Positions 1 to 10,779 of a DNA stretch of 64,000 nucleotides are shown here, in pieces; within the stretch, counting starts at the first letter, position 1, and each line of letters opens with the position of its first letter. The stretch spans positions 3,410,571-3,474,570 of the forward strand of contig CAUJGJ010000188.1 in assembly GCA_963170055.1 (NCBI GenBank), given 5' to 3'. The translations under genes were made by a program, and so were the position numbers. The notes under the pieces are model-generated. The model searched no databases. It was not told the DNA's origin and saw only the letters and a program-made list of their open reading frames with translations. The DNA is from Halisarca cf. caerulea. Its lineage: Eukaryota > Porifera > Demospongiae > Chondrillida > Halisarcidae.

Positions 1-262
1 CAGTGGTGGTATTTGAAAGGTAACTTCTCTGACCACATGTGAATTCACTGTCAGAACTGAAGCAGTTACCACTTCCATTGAAAGCTTCAAAACAAGTGTT
101 GACATCACAGGATACTCTAGCTCCCCCAGAATCCCTGTGGTAACTACAGGAAGTGATATTACAGGTTCCACTGCTTGAAGAACTCTCAGACAAAGTAACA
201 TCTTGTCCACTGGAAAGGCTGACTGCCAGTGACAAGAACAGTACTACACCCAACTGAAACAT
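1..262 (-). CDS. P1: receptor-like multi-pass protein, N-terminal part only (A1 ectodomain), cut by window edge
   Basis: Reading from ATG at 262 towards base 1 gives 87 open codons that leave the window. The product begins MFQLGVVLFLSLAVSLSSGQ, a typical signal peptide, followed by the A1 ectodomain: a Ser-rich stretch, then CNITSC, SCDVNTC, FNGSGNC and EFTC with Asn-X-Ser/Thr glycosylation sites. It is nearly identical to the start of P5 (14769-16382), including the short YLSNTTT segment after the last Cys, but has Gly where P5 has Ser after EFTC. The first TM and everything after it lie outside. The upstream DNA also matches that of P5 for over 2.5 kb. Function unknown; by its relatives a cell-surface membrane protein. 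Confidence 0.85.
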   Translation of the reverse strand, partial: MFQLGVVLFLSLAVSLSSGQDVTLSESSSSSGTCNITSCSYHRDSGGARVSCDVNTCFEAFNGSGNCFSSDSEFTCGQRSYLSNTTT

Positions 263-361
263 TGCTACAGATCTACTGCTCAGTAGAATATAGGGTGCAG
301 TGTGTGGAAGTACGTAACTCGATTTAGCTAAACCCAAGTAAAGTCACACCACATGAGTCAT

Positions 362-373
362 CTTGTATAAACA
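362..373 (-). promoter_or_regulatory. Conserved TATA-like element upstream of P1
   Basis: On the minus strand this reads TGTTTATACAAG, 100 bases before the P1 ATG. The same or a one-base variant lies 99-110 bases upstream of five other A1 genes. A TATA-box role is inferred from position and conservation only. Confidence 0.35.
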
Positions 374-644
374 CACTAGATAACACTTTGGTCCCAAGGG
401 TGCTTTGCGGGAAGCACAGGAACAACAAAAAAGGTCACACATTGGAAAGTAGCGGTTACCTACTGCTCAATGGAAAGGAAAAAATGGAAATGATCCAAAC
501 CATCAAAAGAGCTTTCTTCTGAACCACAGATAACTTGATTGCAGAAATTCTTCGACATGCTAGGTCAATTTGGATGTGTTTTATCATCAGACAGTTAACA
601 CATGTCACAATTTCTGCGTTAAACAATAATTCAACTGTATAATG

Positions 645-668
645 TTTCACCCACTTAGGCTTCTTCAG
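645..668 (-). ncRNA. Hammerhead-ribozyme-like core (Penelope-type relic)
   Basis: The minus strand reads CTGAAGA, one A, then GCCT-AAGT-GGGT (4-bp stem with wobbles) and GAAAC. CUGANGA, stem II and GAAA is the hammerhead core order. The extra unpaired A before the stem recurs in every copy in this window. Stem I and the cleavage site are not clear. Surrounding DNA matches the foldback at 39857-40023. Confidence 0.35.
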
Positions 669-1493
669 ATATACACAACTAAACTTTCTTCTGTTAGAAT
701 GGCCACCATGATTAATTGGAGCTACGTTTGGGACATAAACATTCAGATATTATTCCCAAGACCTTCACTAGACTAGTAAAGGTCTTGAGAATTCCATTTG
801 CCTTGTATGAAACCCACTTCTTAGCAAACATCTTTTCAGTACAAATTCATGTGATGCGAGGACGGACACAGAATACACAGTACAGGACTTACATTATTAA
901 CTGGCCAACCAGACACACTGAATAAATTAACATATTATGATATTATCAATAGCATCTAGTAAACAGCATCGGAGATGGGTGAAAACCACATTCCTATGCA
1001 GTTGAGCTAGCAGATGAGATGAATACGAAAACTACATGCAAAGACAATGTCACACACACATGCACTTATAAAAACTTGATTAGTATGTAGATGTGTTCTG
1101 TGTAGGTCCATTCAGTTTCATGGTATTGAATATTTAGCTATAGCATCCATAACCATGGTAATGGCATGATTATACAGCGTTTTTATACTGTATAAAAACA
1201 TGGGCGTTTAACTTTCTGTGAGTTTATACTTTGAATCTGTGATTTCATCCAAATACCTCTGCAATGTTCCTTGGATAGCTTTTCAAAGAAATACTCACTA
1301 AGTCCAAACTTAAAAAAGCCAATTTTTGCCACTGCAAGAAGTGAACTTAGCCACGTAGCAGAGAAAGACTTCTTTAACGATCATACTGCTGATTCCCTTC
1401 TTCAACTCAATTTTAGCATTCAAATTGCTTCGTCGAATTTCTGAAAGTCAAGGACACCTGTCCATGGCCAAAGTCCACGAATGGATACTATGA

Positions 1494-1614
1494 TGGTTAA
1501 GACATGGGCACTCGGGCTGTATGGCATATAAAATGCACTCGCCCTCGGGCGCTATACACCCTTGGGATTCGGCATTTTATATGCCATACAGCCCTCGCAC
1601 CTTTGTCTTAACCA
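1494..1614. mobile_element. 121-bp foldback element, copy 1
   Basis: The ends TGGTTAAGACA and TGTCTTAACCA are inverted. The arms continue inward with ggctgtatggcatataaaat facing attttatatgccatacagcc, giving roughly 40-nt arms around a GC-rich centre. A second copy of the same length lies at 17248-17368 inside the duplicated block. No target duplication was recognised. Confidence 0.6.
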
Positions 1615-1991
1615 CTAAATAACCCACCAATGGCAATTAAGAACAACATGAGACTCTATGAGGACTTCTTTCCTACTATAATGCACCTAGTCCATAACAC
1701 ATTTGCTAACTATAGGAAATAGGCAGTTGTAAGCAGCAACAATTTGTATTCATTGCCCCCACCCTTGTTTGTTTCTTTATGGTAATTACATTCATTGTGG
1801 AAACAGTTAGGTTACACCCCTTGCCATGCCTCACATATGCTCTGGTCATGCCAGTCACCTTTTAGCAGGGACAGACCAAATCAGGGTAATGTACAAACTG
1901 TACATAGAACGGGAATTTGGAAGTACACCCAGAATTGAAATATATGTATATATAATATGCCTATTCAATTTTTTGGATTTTAATATAAAAT

Positions 1992-2177
1992 TACACTGAA
2001 ATCTCCAAATAAAGGAGACTTTGGGGCAATCTTTTGTCCTTTGTAAGAGTTTGTCCTCTTTGGGAGGTCCAACATATATTGGAACAATAGAGAGAAAATA
2101 TCTAGGAAACTCAAGCTGTGTCCTTTGTAGAGAGATTGCCAAATTTTGGAACGTCCACTGTCACAGATTCCACTGTA
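1992..2177. mobile_element. CAGT-type MITE, copy 1
   Basis: It starts TACACTGAAATCTC and ends GATTCCACTGTA. Inner sequence repeats words such as gtcctctttgggaggtcc. It shares end motif and TA flanks with the other CAGT-ended elements here and has a duplicate at 17735-17923. No coding capacity, so non-autonomous; the Tc1/mariner/pogo-like assignment is inferred. Confidence 0.55.
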
Positions 2178-3564
2178 TTAGTAGTACATACTGTAGGTAC
2201 ATACGTATATAATATATAACTATAGATATACTGCATACTATAAACAATATTATACAGTGTATACGTACTACAAAGTTAATGTCCATTGACTGCGCCAACA
2301 TACTCCTGAGTGTACAGAATGGTACCACTTAGGTCTGGTGTGCTATTGGGTAATGTCTATATACCATACCAATTTACTACACGCAATTCTTCACATAAGA
2401 TAAACTTCAACAATACTATAGATTCGTACAAGACTATTACAACACTCGCACCACAACAAGACTGGACTGTTGAGTGCACTTGACAGCAACAATCACTGAC
2501 ATATAAATCCCCCCAAGACATTCATACCATGCAATCCATGGAAACACGTACACATACACTATGTACGTACAATGTTCTAGGACAAATCTCCAAAACCTAC
2601 ACACGTGAAATTTACAGTATGATTGATTATGACTACAATTAGAAGACTAATCCTTTAGCAACCTGTGTGTAAAACAGGACCTGACAACATGACAAGCATA
2701 GAAACACATGCACACAAATACAGTTGCCCATTCGCATACTGGTACAAGCAGTAATTATTTACCCACTTATACATTCACACATGCAACCACTTTGTACAGC
2801 AGAGGATGCAAAACAAAGTATAGCCATGAGCTGTCAATGGCAAGTACAACATGAGACTCTTTGTGCACATCTTTCCTATACAACAGTGCACTTCTTCCAG
2901 AACACCCTTTTCACCTAGGAGAGGAGCAGTCCATATCAAACTGTTAGAAGAGACACAGCTGCACATAGAACGTTAATCATTGTCCCCACCCTTATTTGTT
3001 TCTTTATGGTAAATACATTCATTGTGAGAGCAAATGGACTACACCCCTTGCCACACTTCACACCCTCTGGTCATGCCTGCCTTTGGCAGGGACAGATCCT
3101 TATCCTGTGAGCACTGCCACATTATTCAGTACATCAACTGGTAATGCCATACAAGGGATGAAAATTGTGGGGGTTCAAATATTCACTATTCAGAAGTGAA
3201 TTTTTAGTGAAAATACAGTAGATCCTAATGTATGGGCGGCCATATTTTTTTCCACCTCATCCCTAACTATGAAACAGTCAGTGGTTTATGATGTCATAAT
3301 CGATTTATTATTGCCAACATACAAAATATACACATACACAATTAATGACACAACCACACCCACATGCAGGGAGGAATACATGAAACGAGACTAAGATTCA
3401 AAATTGATCAGTTGAGCTGTTATTAAATTAGTGATTTAGAAAATATCACACTCGGTAAACTCACAGAAATAATGGACAGAAGTCTTGTCTCTACTTGTAC
3501 ACTACAGCTAACTCAAGTATCTCAATACAGTAACTACACACAACACACAATACATCTTAGGGTA

Positions 3565-5136
3565 CTACAACCATTCTGCTTCATAATAATGAGGTTCCTC
3601 CTCTTGTTTTTCCTCTTGTTCTTCCTCCAGTTTCACCTCCTTAACTTTGTGGAAGCTTTTGATTTTGGCAACAAATCTTTGACAGAAAACACGTTTGGAA
3701 AGGAACTTGTACCAGCAAAATACAAAGACAAGGAAAGCAGGAAAGGCAAGAAGAATAAACAACAATAAAATGATTATAATATCACTATCATTACGGGGGT
3801 CATTACGCTCAGAATTCATGAAAGCAGTGACCCCATCCGGAATATAGCTACTTCCAACAGACATGAGGGATAGATAAACAAGATACAAAGTCTCAAGATA
3901 GTTGTGTTTGGGATTCTTGAAAGGCTGAAACAGACTGTGAATTGCAAGGATTCCCACAAAGAGGAATGGAATGAAATCATGCCAACAAAGATACACCACC
4001 CACAGGATGATGAGGTAGAGGAGGTGGACTCCAGCAAACCACCTCATCTTGTCCTTGTACACTCCTTGAAACACATCAAACACTGGATCTAGTTTGGGAA
4101 AGCGAGGGAGAGATCTCCCTGTCAACTTGTGGAAGAGAGCAGGGATGGACGGATAGTAGATGAGGGAGAGGGGGAGGGGCAGGAGGAGAGCCAGGACTAC
4201 AACAGAAGGAATCAAATACTGAAGATACATATTTTTGAAAGTGGTAGCATCTGATTCATCACAAGGAGCTGGTCCAGCATGTGAATGGTTGGTATAATAA
4301 CAGCATGGACCAAAAGCAATGGCTTCACTTGATACAATGACAACTCTCATAGAAATAGCCACCAAATCACCATAGCTGAGGACAATGATGGAACAGATGG
4401 CGTGAATGAATGTACTACCAATGTGTTTCTCCCTGAAGTTCCTTACTGCTCTCCTCACCTTAGCCCAGGGAAGACGACACTTCTGAAGAGGACAACAGGT
4501 ACACTTCACCAGGAAAGGAATAAAAAAGATGACAAATACTACAATGATATGCTTGCAATATTCAAACATCATATATTTAAGATCGCCCCATAAAATAAAG
4601 TTTTGCATCACCAAACCAGCCACATACATTCCGAATTGAGAGGCCAAAGGTGCACACTGGTAGAAGAAGACAAAGGAATGATTAGGTCCAGAAGCAAGAT
4701 TCCAATTGAAGAAGATTATGATGGGAAGGAAAAGGAGTACTAGGCCAAAACCAATCCAAATGAAAGGATCCCTGAAAGGGAAATCATAATTGCCCGATGT
4801 GCTCAAGCATGTTTGCTGTTGTGAGTTACTACATTGCACTTTGTCAACAGAAGATAAAAAATAGTACACTGTCAGAATATAAGGAGAGATTTTGCACTCT
4901 GACAGTTGCAGGTCTTCACATGTCCAGATCCTTTCAATACTATTGCACTTCTCAGTGTCATTGCGAGATTTGAAGCACGTGGTAATGTTACAGGACACTT
5001 CACCTTCCTCAGGATACTTGTACCAGTAATAAGAAGAAACATTACATGTACCTCTAACAAAATTCCCACTGATGTTCTGTCCATTAGATAGGTGAATGGT
5101 CACCAACAAGAGCAATACTATGCTTAACTGAAACAT
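3565..5136 (-). CDS. P2: nine-pass Cys-rich receptor-like protein (A2 ectodomain, A tail)
   Basis: Open frame of 523 residues from ATG at 5136; an upstream in-frame TTG is ignored because all paralogs start at the equivalent MFQL. Signal peptide about 1-20; ectodomain 21-123 with Cys at 31, 49, 54, 64, 73, 81, 102, 110 and several N-glycosylation sites; TM1 about 125-144; NLASGPNHS at 146-154; further hydrophobic segments about 155-180, 193-211, 243-268, 305-328, 367-384, 388-404, 414-430, 452-478. Loop 211-242 is Cys-rich and very basic (WAKVRRAVRNFREKH); 329-366 carries HKLTGRSLPRF and DVFQGVYKDKMRW. Loop 270-304 has CC and a later C, probably a disulfide loop. The acidic tail ends EAEWL. 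N-out, C-in topology fits nine passes. Function unknown; a surface receptor or channel-like protein is inferred. Confidence 0.85.
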   Translation of the reverse strand: MFQLSIVLLLLVTIHLSNGQNISGNFVRGTCNVSSYYWYKYPEEGEVSCNITTCFKSRNDTEKCNSIERIWTCEDLQLSECKISPYILTVYYFLSSVDKVQCSNSQQQTCLSTSGNYDFPFRDPFIWIGFGLVLLFLPIIIFFNWNLASGPNHSFVFFYQCAPLASQFGMYVAGLVMQNFILWGDLKYMMFEYCKHIIVVFVIFFIPFLVKCTCCPLQKCRLPWAKVRRAVRNFREKHIGSTFIHAICSIIVLSYGDLVAISMRVVIVSSEAIAFGPCCYYTNHSHAGPAPCDESDATTFKNMYLQYLIPSVVVLALLLPLPLSLIYYPSIPALFHKLTGRSLPRFPKLDPVFDVFQGVYKDKMRWFAGVHLLYLIILWVVYLCWHDFIPFLFVGILAIHSLFQPFKNPKHNYLETLYLVYLSLMSVGSSYIPDGVTAFMNSERNDPRNDSDIIIILLLFILLAFPAFLVFVFCWYKFLSKRVFCQRFVAKIKSFHKVKEVKLEEEQEEKQEEEPHYYEAEWL

Positions 5137-5396
5137 TCCTTTTGCAGCACTGAATAACAAGGCGAGCTAGTGAGTTCTTTGCAGTAGGTAAGTGTGAACC
5201 CAAGTACTTTATAATAGTCCAGTGTATACTGTATATTATTATTATAGCTGGAAAGGTTGGCTGGAAGAATGTTTGTGGCCGAATTAAATATTGGCAGTTT
5301 GTATTTGGGATTACCTTCCCAGGACATCATAATTATATTCATGATCTATGAATAATCACAGCAGCACAGCTGCGCTTACTCTTGTGAACCAGACCA

Positions 5397-6139
5397 CCAC
5401 TACGCATGTGGGACATGTCCGCGCTAATTCGGAGGTGTGAAAATTTCGGTCGTTTTTACTGCTTCTGTTCTCAACTTGTAGTTGATGCAGAGAGTCAAAC
5501 AAGGGATTAAAATGCAGGCAGACACGTAGACTTTCGTACGATTACCTTTTTCAAAGGCTTGCTTTTATCGCAAAGAAGCTACTGAGGTTTTCCTAACCCC
5601 TATGGAAAAGCGAAACGCTCTGGGTGCTACCTGGCGGAACGCTTCCAAGACTATTTTTTAACATAAATCGCTATAACAAAACATTTACTAACTTTTCCAT
5701 GCGGGTGAGTTGGCCGTTCCTTTCCAAAGCCGAGATCTGATCAATTGGCCCTCAAAAGCAAGCATTCAAGCTCCTGTAACTTGGGACAGGAACAAAAGCT
5801 CTCTCTCACCCGCATGGAAAAGTTGTATATTTCCGATGGCTCGAAGTTGATACCAAGAAACTGTCTCCAGCTAGTTCCCTCACGTAGCATCCAGCCGAAA
5901 ACTATGATTCAGACGAACAGCGAGTTAGGTCACAAGTCAGCATGTGACAGAGCAACCGTGACGGCAGAAAACGTCACTAAACGTGGATTCGCTATTCGTA
6001 TACGCCCGAATATTAGTCCAAACCACGAGATAACTGCGTGACTAATAACTTGTAAGCGCTGAAAAATTACATTTTATCGCTATGCAACCTGGGTAGCGCT
6101 ATCATAACAGATCCTGGACATGTCTCACATGCGTAGTGG
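5397..6139. mobile_element. 743-bp candidate DNA transposon with 24-bp inverted ends
   Basis: Left end CCACTACGCATGTGGGACAT (5397 onward) and right end, inverted, CCACTACGCATGTGAGACAT (6139 backward); the match runs 24 bases with one mismatch. A second nested inverted pair, acttttccatgcgggtgag at about 5692 and ctcacccgcatggaaaagt at about 5807, lies inside. The interior is CpG-rich compared with neighbours. The 98-codon ORF inside has no recognisable motif. No clear target duplication. Confidence 0.5.
5691..5826. repeat. Nested 20-bp inverted repeat
   Basis: The arms aacttttccatgcgggtgag and ctcacccgcatggaaaagtt are perfectly complementary across about 95 bases. It could be a small MITE nested in the 743-bp element or part of its subterminal structure. 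Confidence 0.5.
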
Positions 6140-7624
6140 AGGGATGGTTGGGGTGGTATGGTGCATTCTCTCAATATTTTGCCTAAATGGAAACTTATGA
6201 TATGGCACATGACAACAGGTGTTGGCGTTTGCACTATACATTATATGAAGACCGAGACAAACTGAGGTATTGTAAACATTTGTAACATGTGGAAAGGATC
6301 GCGGTCGCTCATAGTGATGAGTACTTGTATCTTGTGTGGCCAAATTTCACCCTATTATAAAATAATTACCAAATCATGGATCACAGCACTTACAAAGGCC
6401 TTCGTATACCACATTGGTCAAAAATTGGATGCCAATACAGCCTGTTAATCTTGCTTCTATCTTGGAGAAATAGGAACACACACACAAGTCGCAAGAGTTC
6501 GGGGCACCTGCCAAGATGTTGGCAGATGCCTGTAGAAGGCTGGTATAACAGCAAATCATAGCTATATTATGAAGGAGTGTTCTAGGTCCATTCAGCTTTG
6601 TAGTTAGCAATATTTAGCCATAAGCCATCAATGGCAAAAACAACATGAGACTCTTTGGGGACATCCTTCCTACAAACAGTGCATGGGGTAAAGAACAGGT
6701 CTAGAACGCCTTTTCTGACTATTATAGTTTAGGAAATGGGCAGTTGTATTATTATCACAACACAGTTACAGGGAAACAATTTGTATGCATTGTCCACCCT
6801 TGCTGGTTTCTATAAGGTAATTAAGATGGGTTACACCCCATACCACACCTCACACCCTCTGGTCGTGCCCTCCACCTTTTGGCAGGGACAGATCCTCATC
6901 CTATGAGTATTGCCACATTATTCTGTCTCAGTACATCAACTGGATATACTTGGTGCTAATTTAGAAAAGATCGCACATCCTTGACATACGCATATAATTA
7001 TAACTTAAAGATTGTTTTCCCAATGAACATACCTATATGTGCCAGGGAAAATCCCCCCAAAGTTACGTATATAAACAGGGTCATGAACATACCGCATAGA
7101 ACAGGAATTGAAATACCCAGAATTGAAACAATATAGGTACATGTATATTTGATTTCCATATTATAATAATATAAAACTATAAGTAGTACATATGTGTATA
7201 CGTGCATAATATATACTGTACATATACTGTATACTTTACAGTGCATACTACAAAGATCATGACCATAATACTATATTTGTACAGAATGGTACATATACCA
7301 CTGTAGTGTGCTATTGTACACACACAGTAAGTATGCACATTGTTCTAGGACAAATCTCCAAAACCTACACACGTGAAATTTACAGTATGATTGATTATGA
7401 CTACAATTAGAGAACTACTCTTGCAGCAACATCTTTCCTACATACATCAGTACACTCAGTCTAGAACACCTTTTCCGCCTAGGAAATGAATAGTTAGCAC
7501 AACTACTGGTATTACAGTAAAAGAGACACAGCTGCAAACAAACTGTATGTATTCGTATTCAATGCCCCCACCCCATATTTGCTTCTTTATGGTAAATTAA
7601 ATTACATTCATTGTGGGAACAGTT

Positions 7625-7904
7625 GGGTTACACCCCTTGCCCGTTTTGCACTGGGCTACACCCCTTGCCCGTTTTGCACTGGGCTACACCCCTTGCCCGT
7701 TTTGCACTGGGCTACACCCCTTGCCCGTTTTGTACTGGGCTACACCCCTTGCCTGTTTTGCACTGGGCTACATCCCTTGCCCGTTTTGCACTGGGCTACA
7801 CCCCTTGCCTGTTTTGCACTGGGTTATACCCCTTGCCTGTTTTGCACTGGGTTACACCCCTTGCCCGTTTTGCACTGGGTTACACCCCTTGCCTGTTTTG
7901 CACT
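7625..7904. repeat. 28-bp minisatellite, ten copies
   Basis: Ten consecutive units of exactly 28 bases begin gggctacaccccttgcccgt and end tttgcact; copies differ at a few C/T positions. Because 28 is not a multiple of 3 and the unit has no stop, all three plus frames stay open and give overlapping pseudo-peptides (LHPLPV, GYTPCPFCT). The unit arose inside the dispersed acaccccttgcc module, seen as a single copy at about 3031, 6833 and 24304. Not a gene. Confidence 0.95.
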
Positions 7905-8418
7905 CTCTGGTCATGACTGCCTGCCTTTTGGCAGGGACTGATCCACATCCTGTGAGCATTGCCACAATATTATTCAGTGTATACATCAACTAGTATTACC
8001 ATGAAAGGGTCAACAATTTCAAGGATTCGAAATTTTGCAAATTTTGGATGTGAGTTTTTAGTGAAAATATGGTCAGTCCTATTGTATGGGCAGCCTGTTC
8101 TTTTCCAAGTCATCCCTACACATGAAGCACTCATGATCAGTGGTTTGTGATGTTATAGAAATTGCATGTCAACATACACAATAACATTAAAACCACACCC
8201 ACATCTGTAGAGACATGCATGAGACAAGACTATAAGATTCAAAATTGATCAGTTGAACTGTTAATAAATTAGCACTTCAGAACCATCACAACATAACACT
8301 CAGTGAACTCACAGAAACAATGGACAGAAGTCTTGTCTCTACTTACACACTACAGCTAACTCAAGTATCTCAACATTGTCAAACTAACCACAAACAGCAC
8401 ATAATACATCTTAGATTA

Positions 8419-10056
8419 CTACAACCACTCTGCTTCATAAAAATGACATTCCTCCTTCTGTTGTTCTTCCTCCAGTTCCACCTGCTCAACTTTGTAGCAG
8501 CTTTTGATTTTGGCAACAAATTTTTGACAGCAAACACGTTTGGAAAGGATCTTGTACCAACAAATTCCCAAGGTAAGGAAAGCAGGAAGAAGCACAAGAC
8601 AGATAGAAATCACAACAATTAATCTTGCAATCACAATGTAGTGATTATACCAAGGGCTCGTGGAAGCAGTGGATACACTCTGTAGATAGCTATTGCCTAC
8701 AGACATGAGGGATAGACAAACAAGATAAAGAGATTCAAGATAATTGTGCTTGCGGTTCTTGAAAGGCTGGAACAGACTGTGAATGGCAAGGATTCCCACA
8801 AAGAAGAATGGAAGAACGCCCAGTTCACAAACATACACCACCCACAGGATCATGAGGTAGAAGAGGTGTACTCCAGCGAACCACCTCATCTTGTCCTTGT
8901 ACACTCCTTGAAACACATCAAACACTGGATCTACTGGAGGTAGTTTGCGAAAGCGAGGGAGAGATCTCCCTGTCAACTTGTGAAACAGAGCAGGGATGGA
9001 CGGATAGCAGATAAGGGAGACAGGGAGTAGGAGGAGGATTGCAAAAACTACTGAGATACATGCAGAAAGAACTGTGCCACGGGAAAACCAATCAAAATAT
9101 GCCATATATGACTCATCACAAGGAACTGGAGTAGCATAGAAAAGATAGGAGACAAACTGAGTGTAATTGGCGGAGACAACACTGTAGCAGCAATCATGTT
9201 TGATGTAAATTGATCCAAGGGCAACTCTCACAGAAATGGCCACCAAATCACCATAGCTGAGGACAATGATGGAACAGATGGCGTGAATGAATGCACTACC
9301 AATGTGTTTCTCTCTGAAGTTCCTCACTGCTCTCCTCACTTTAGCCCAGGGAAGACGACACTTCTGAAGGGGACATGAAGTGCATTTGACCAGGAAAAAA
9401 CTGAGAACAATGACAACTAGTACAACGATGTACTTACAATACTCAAGCACAATATATCTGGGTTGGGCTGGAAGAAGGAAATTCTGCATCACCAAGTAAG
9501 CCGAAAAGGATCCGTACACAGAGACCAAAGGTACACACTGGTAGAAGAAGACAAAGGAGTGGTTTGGTCCAGAAGAAAGATTACAGTTGAAGAAGATTAT
9601 GATGAAAAGAAAAATGACTACATATCCAAAACCAATTGACAACCATGCAAGAGGAACATGCTCACTTTCATTGTAGTCAGGACTACGGCACAAACACACA
9701 TCACCTTGCACTATGCAGACATAAAATTCAGAAGGAATAAATGAGCGCATGACTTTATATCCAGATACATGTACAGTGGTGGTATTGAAAAGGGAACTTC
9801 GGAATCCACTTTCTTGACTTCTCTGACTACATGTGAATTCACTGTCAGAGCTGAAGCAGTTCCCACTTCCATTGAAAGCCTCAAAACAAGTGTTGACATC
9901 ACAGGATACTCTAGCCCCCCCAGAATCCCTGTGGTAACTACAGGAAGTGATATTACAGGTTCCACTGCTTGAAGAACTCTCAGACAAAGTAACATCTTGT
10001 CCACTGGAAAGGCTGACTACCAGTGACAAGAACAAGAACACACCCAACTGAAACAT
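8419..10056 (-). CDS. P3: nine-pass Cys-rich receptor-like protein (A1 ectodomain, A tail)
   Basis: Open frame of 545 residues. Signal peptide 1-20 (ends SSGQ); A1 ectodomain with CNITSC at 34-39, SCDVNTC at 51-57, FNGSGNC at 61-67, EFTC at 73-76; a variable membrane-proximal stretch about 80-112, then YVC and VCLC; TM1 about 139-158. Later hydrophobic segments near 168-192, 203-224, 256-282, 328-350, 392-410, 414-430, 440-457, 474-502. The basic loop is at 224-254. Extracellular loop 283-327 has CC at 289-290 and C313 and is longer than in P2. A three-residue insertion (LPPVDP) sits before the conserved DVFQGVYKDKMRW. Tail acidic, ending EAEWL. Role unknown; surface receptor inferred. Confidence 0.85.
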   Translation of the reverse strand: MFQLGVFLFLSLVVSLSSGQDVTLSESSSSSGTCNITSCSYHRDSGGARVSCDVNTCFEAFNGSGNCFSSDSEFTCSQRSQESGFRSSLFNTTTVHVSGYKVMRSFIPSEFYVCIVQGDVCLCRSPDYNESEHVPLAWLSIGFGYVVIFLFIIIFFNCNLSSGPNHSFVFFYQCVPLVSVYGSFSAYLVMQNFLLPAQPRYIVLEYCKYIVVLVVIVLSFFLVKCTSCPLQKCRLPWAKVRRAVRNFREKHIGSAFIHAICSIIVLSYGDLVAISVRVALGSIYIKHDCCYSVVSANYTQFVSYLFYATPVPCDESYMAYFDWFSRGTVLSACISVVFAILLLLPVSLICYPSIPALFHKLTGRSLPRFRKLPPVDPVFDVFQGVYKDKMRWFAGVHLFYLMILWVVYVCELGVLPFFFVGILAIHSLFQPFKNRKHNYLESLYLVCLSLMSVGNSYLQSVSTASTSPWYNHYIVIARLIVVISICLVLLPAFLTLGICWYKILSKRVCCQKFVAKIKSCYKVEQVELEEEQQKEECHFYEAEWL

Positions 10057-10154
10057 TACTCCAGATCTACAGCTCAGTAGAATGGAGTGTATCGTCTGGA
10101 ATTCACTCTATTTCAAGCAAAACACCATTAAGAGTCACACCACAGGAGATACAA

Positions 10155-10166
10155 CTTGTATAAACA
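10155..10166 (-). promoter_or_regulatory. Conserved TATA-like element upstream of P3
   Basis: Minus-strand TGTTTATACAAG, 99 bases before the P3 ATG; same relative position in P1, P4, P5, P8 and P9. Confidence 0.35.
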
Positions 10167-10592
10167 AACAGGTAACAGGTTTGGTCTGATGTTTGTGGTA
10201 AGCACAAGAATAACACACAAGGTGACTCACAAGGTGACACACTGGTGACACAGTCATGACTCATTAATCCGGCCTTTGATAAACCAGCACACTTGACATC
10301 CAGTCAAGATTTGTGCAACACATGTGCACAGTACATTTTTGTATTTGATAAACCGGGCCTTCCATTTCCAGTTCCAGCATGCATCACCATTTTATGCACA
10401 TTCATATGTGTGAGTATACGTCTTTGTCTTGTTAATCCGTCACCTCTAGAATCAAGGCATTACAACTGTATGTAGTTTGAGTGGGGACAGCTGAAGGTTC
10501 ATTTCATTGGACACTTTACAATGCATGTATGGTAATTCACACCACTTTGTAAGCATCATGTAGTGTATGCTATTATTTATATGTGCTCCAAT

Positions 10593-10779
10593 TACAGTGA
10601 AACCTGTTTTAAAGACCACTTATATAGAAGGTCCACCTGTCTATAAAGACCTCTCTGGACTGGTCATGGAACCACTAAATCAGTACTGTTGCACCTCTAC
10701 ATAAGGACCACCTCTCTATAAAGACACCATGATTTGTCGGTCCCTACAGTAGTCTAATATATACTCAGGTTTCACTATA
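10593..10779. mobile_element. CAGT-type MITE, 187 bp
   Basis: Starts TACAGTGAAACCTGTTTTAA and ends CTCAGGTTTCACTATA, inverted ends flanked by TA. The inside repeats gaccacctctctataaagac-like words on both halves. Same element, same length, at 13861-14047, so it predates the duplication of the P3/P4 upstream block. Confidence 0.65.

Larger units (their letters stand above)
263..3564. other. Spacer P1-P2: repeats and transposon relics, no convincing gene
   Basis: No ORF here looks like a protein-coding gene; the longest are under 100 codons and composed of repeat DNA. The stretch 1-2900 is a diverged copy of about 16120-18600. It contains a hammerhead-like motif (645-668), a foldback element (1494-1614), a CAGT-type MITE (1992-2177) and two copies of a dispersed module (about 1735-1870 and 2975-3115) with the words acaccccttgcc, ctctggtcatgcc and gcagggacaga. 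A minus-strand AATAAA lies at 3304-3309, about 260 bases past the P2 stop, and could be its poly(A) signal. Confidence 0.6.
5137..8418. other. Spacer P2-P3: TIR element, dispersed modules, 28-bp minisatellite
   Basis: No gene supported. The first part (5160-6140) is CpG-richer than its surroundings and lies largely within a 743-bp inverted-repeat element. Between 6140 and 7560 I see mainly AT-rich unique DNA and one dispersed module (about 6770-6910). The same module at 7560-7960 has been expanded internally into a ten-copy tandem array. The last 250 bases match the 3' flanks of P2, P4, P6 and P8. Confidence 0.6.

Noticed and set aside
3904..4092. Antisense ORFs repeated in many copies (for example 3904-4092, 8746-8943, 11979-12167, 26414-26602, 29554-29742, 41662-41850)
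   Set aside because: They are the reverse strand of the most conserved coding block; conservation follows from the sense protein, and they end where the sense constraint ends.
7625..7904. Regularly spaced repeats as a CRISPR array
   Set aside because: Units are contiguous with no unique spacers, and the genome is eukaryotic.
7579..7993. Three overlapping plus ORFs of 101-126 codons
   Set aside because: Product of the 28-bp tandem repeat; the same peptide appears in all frames.
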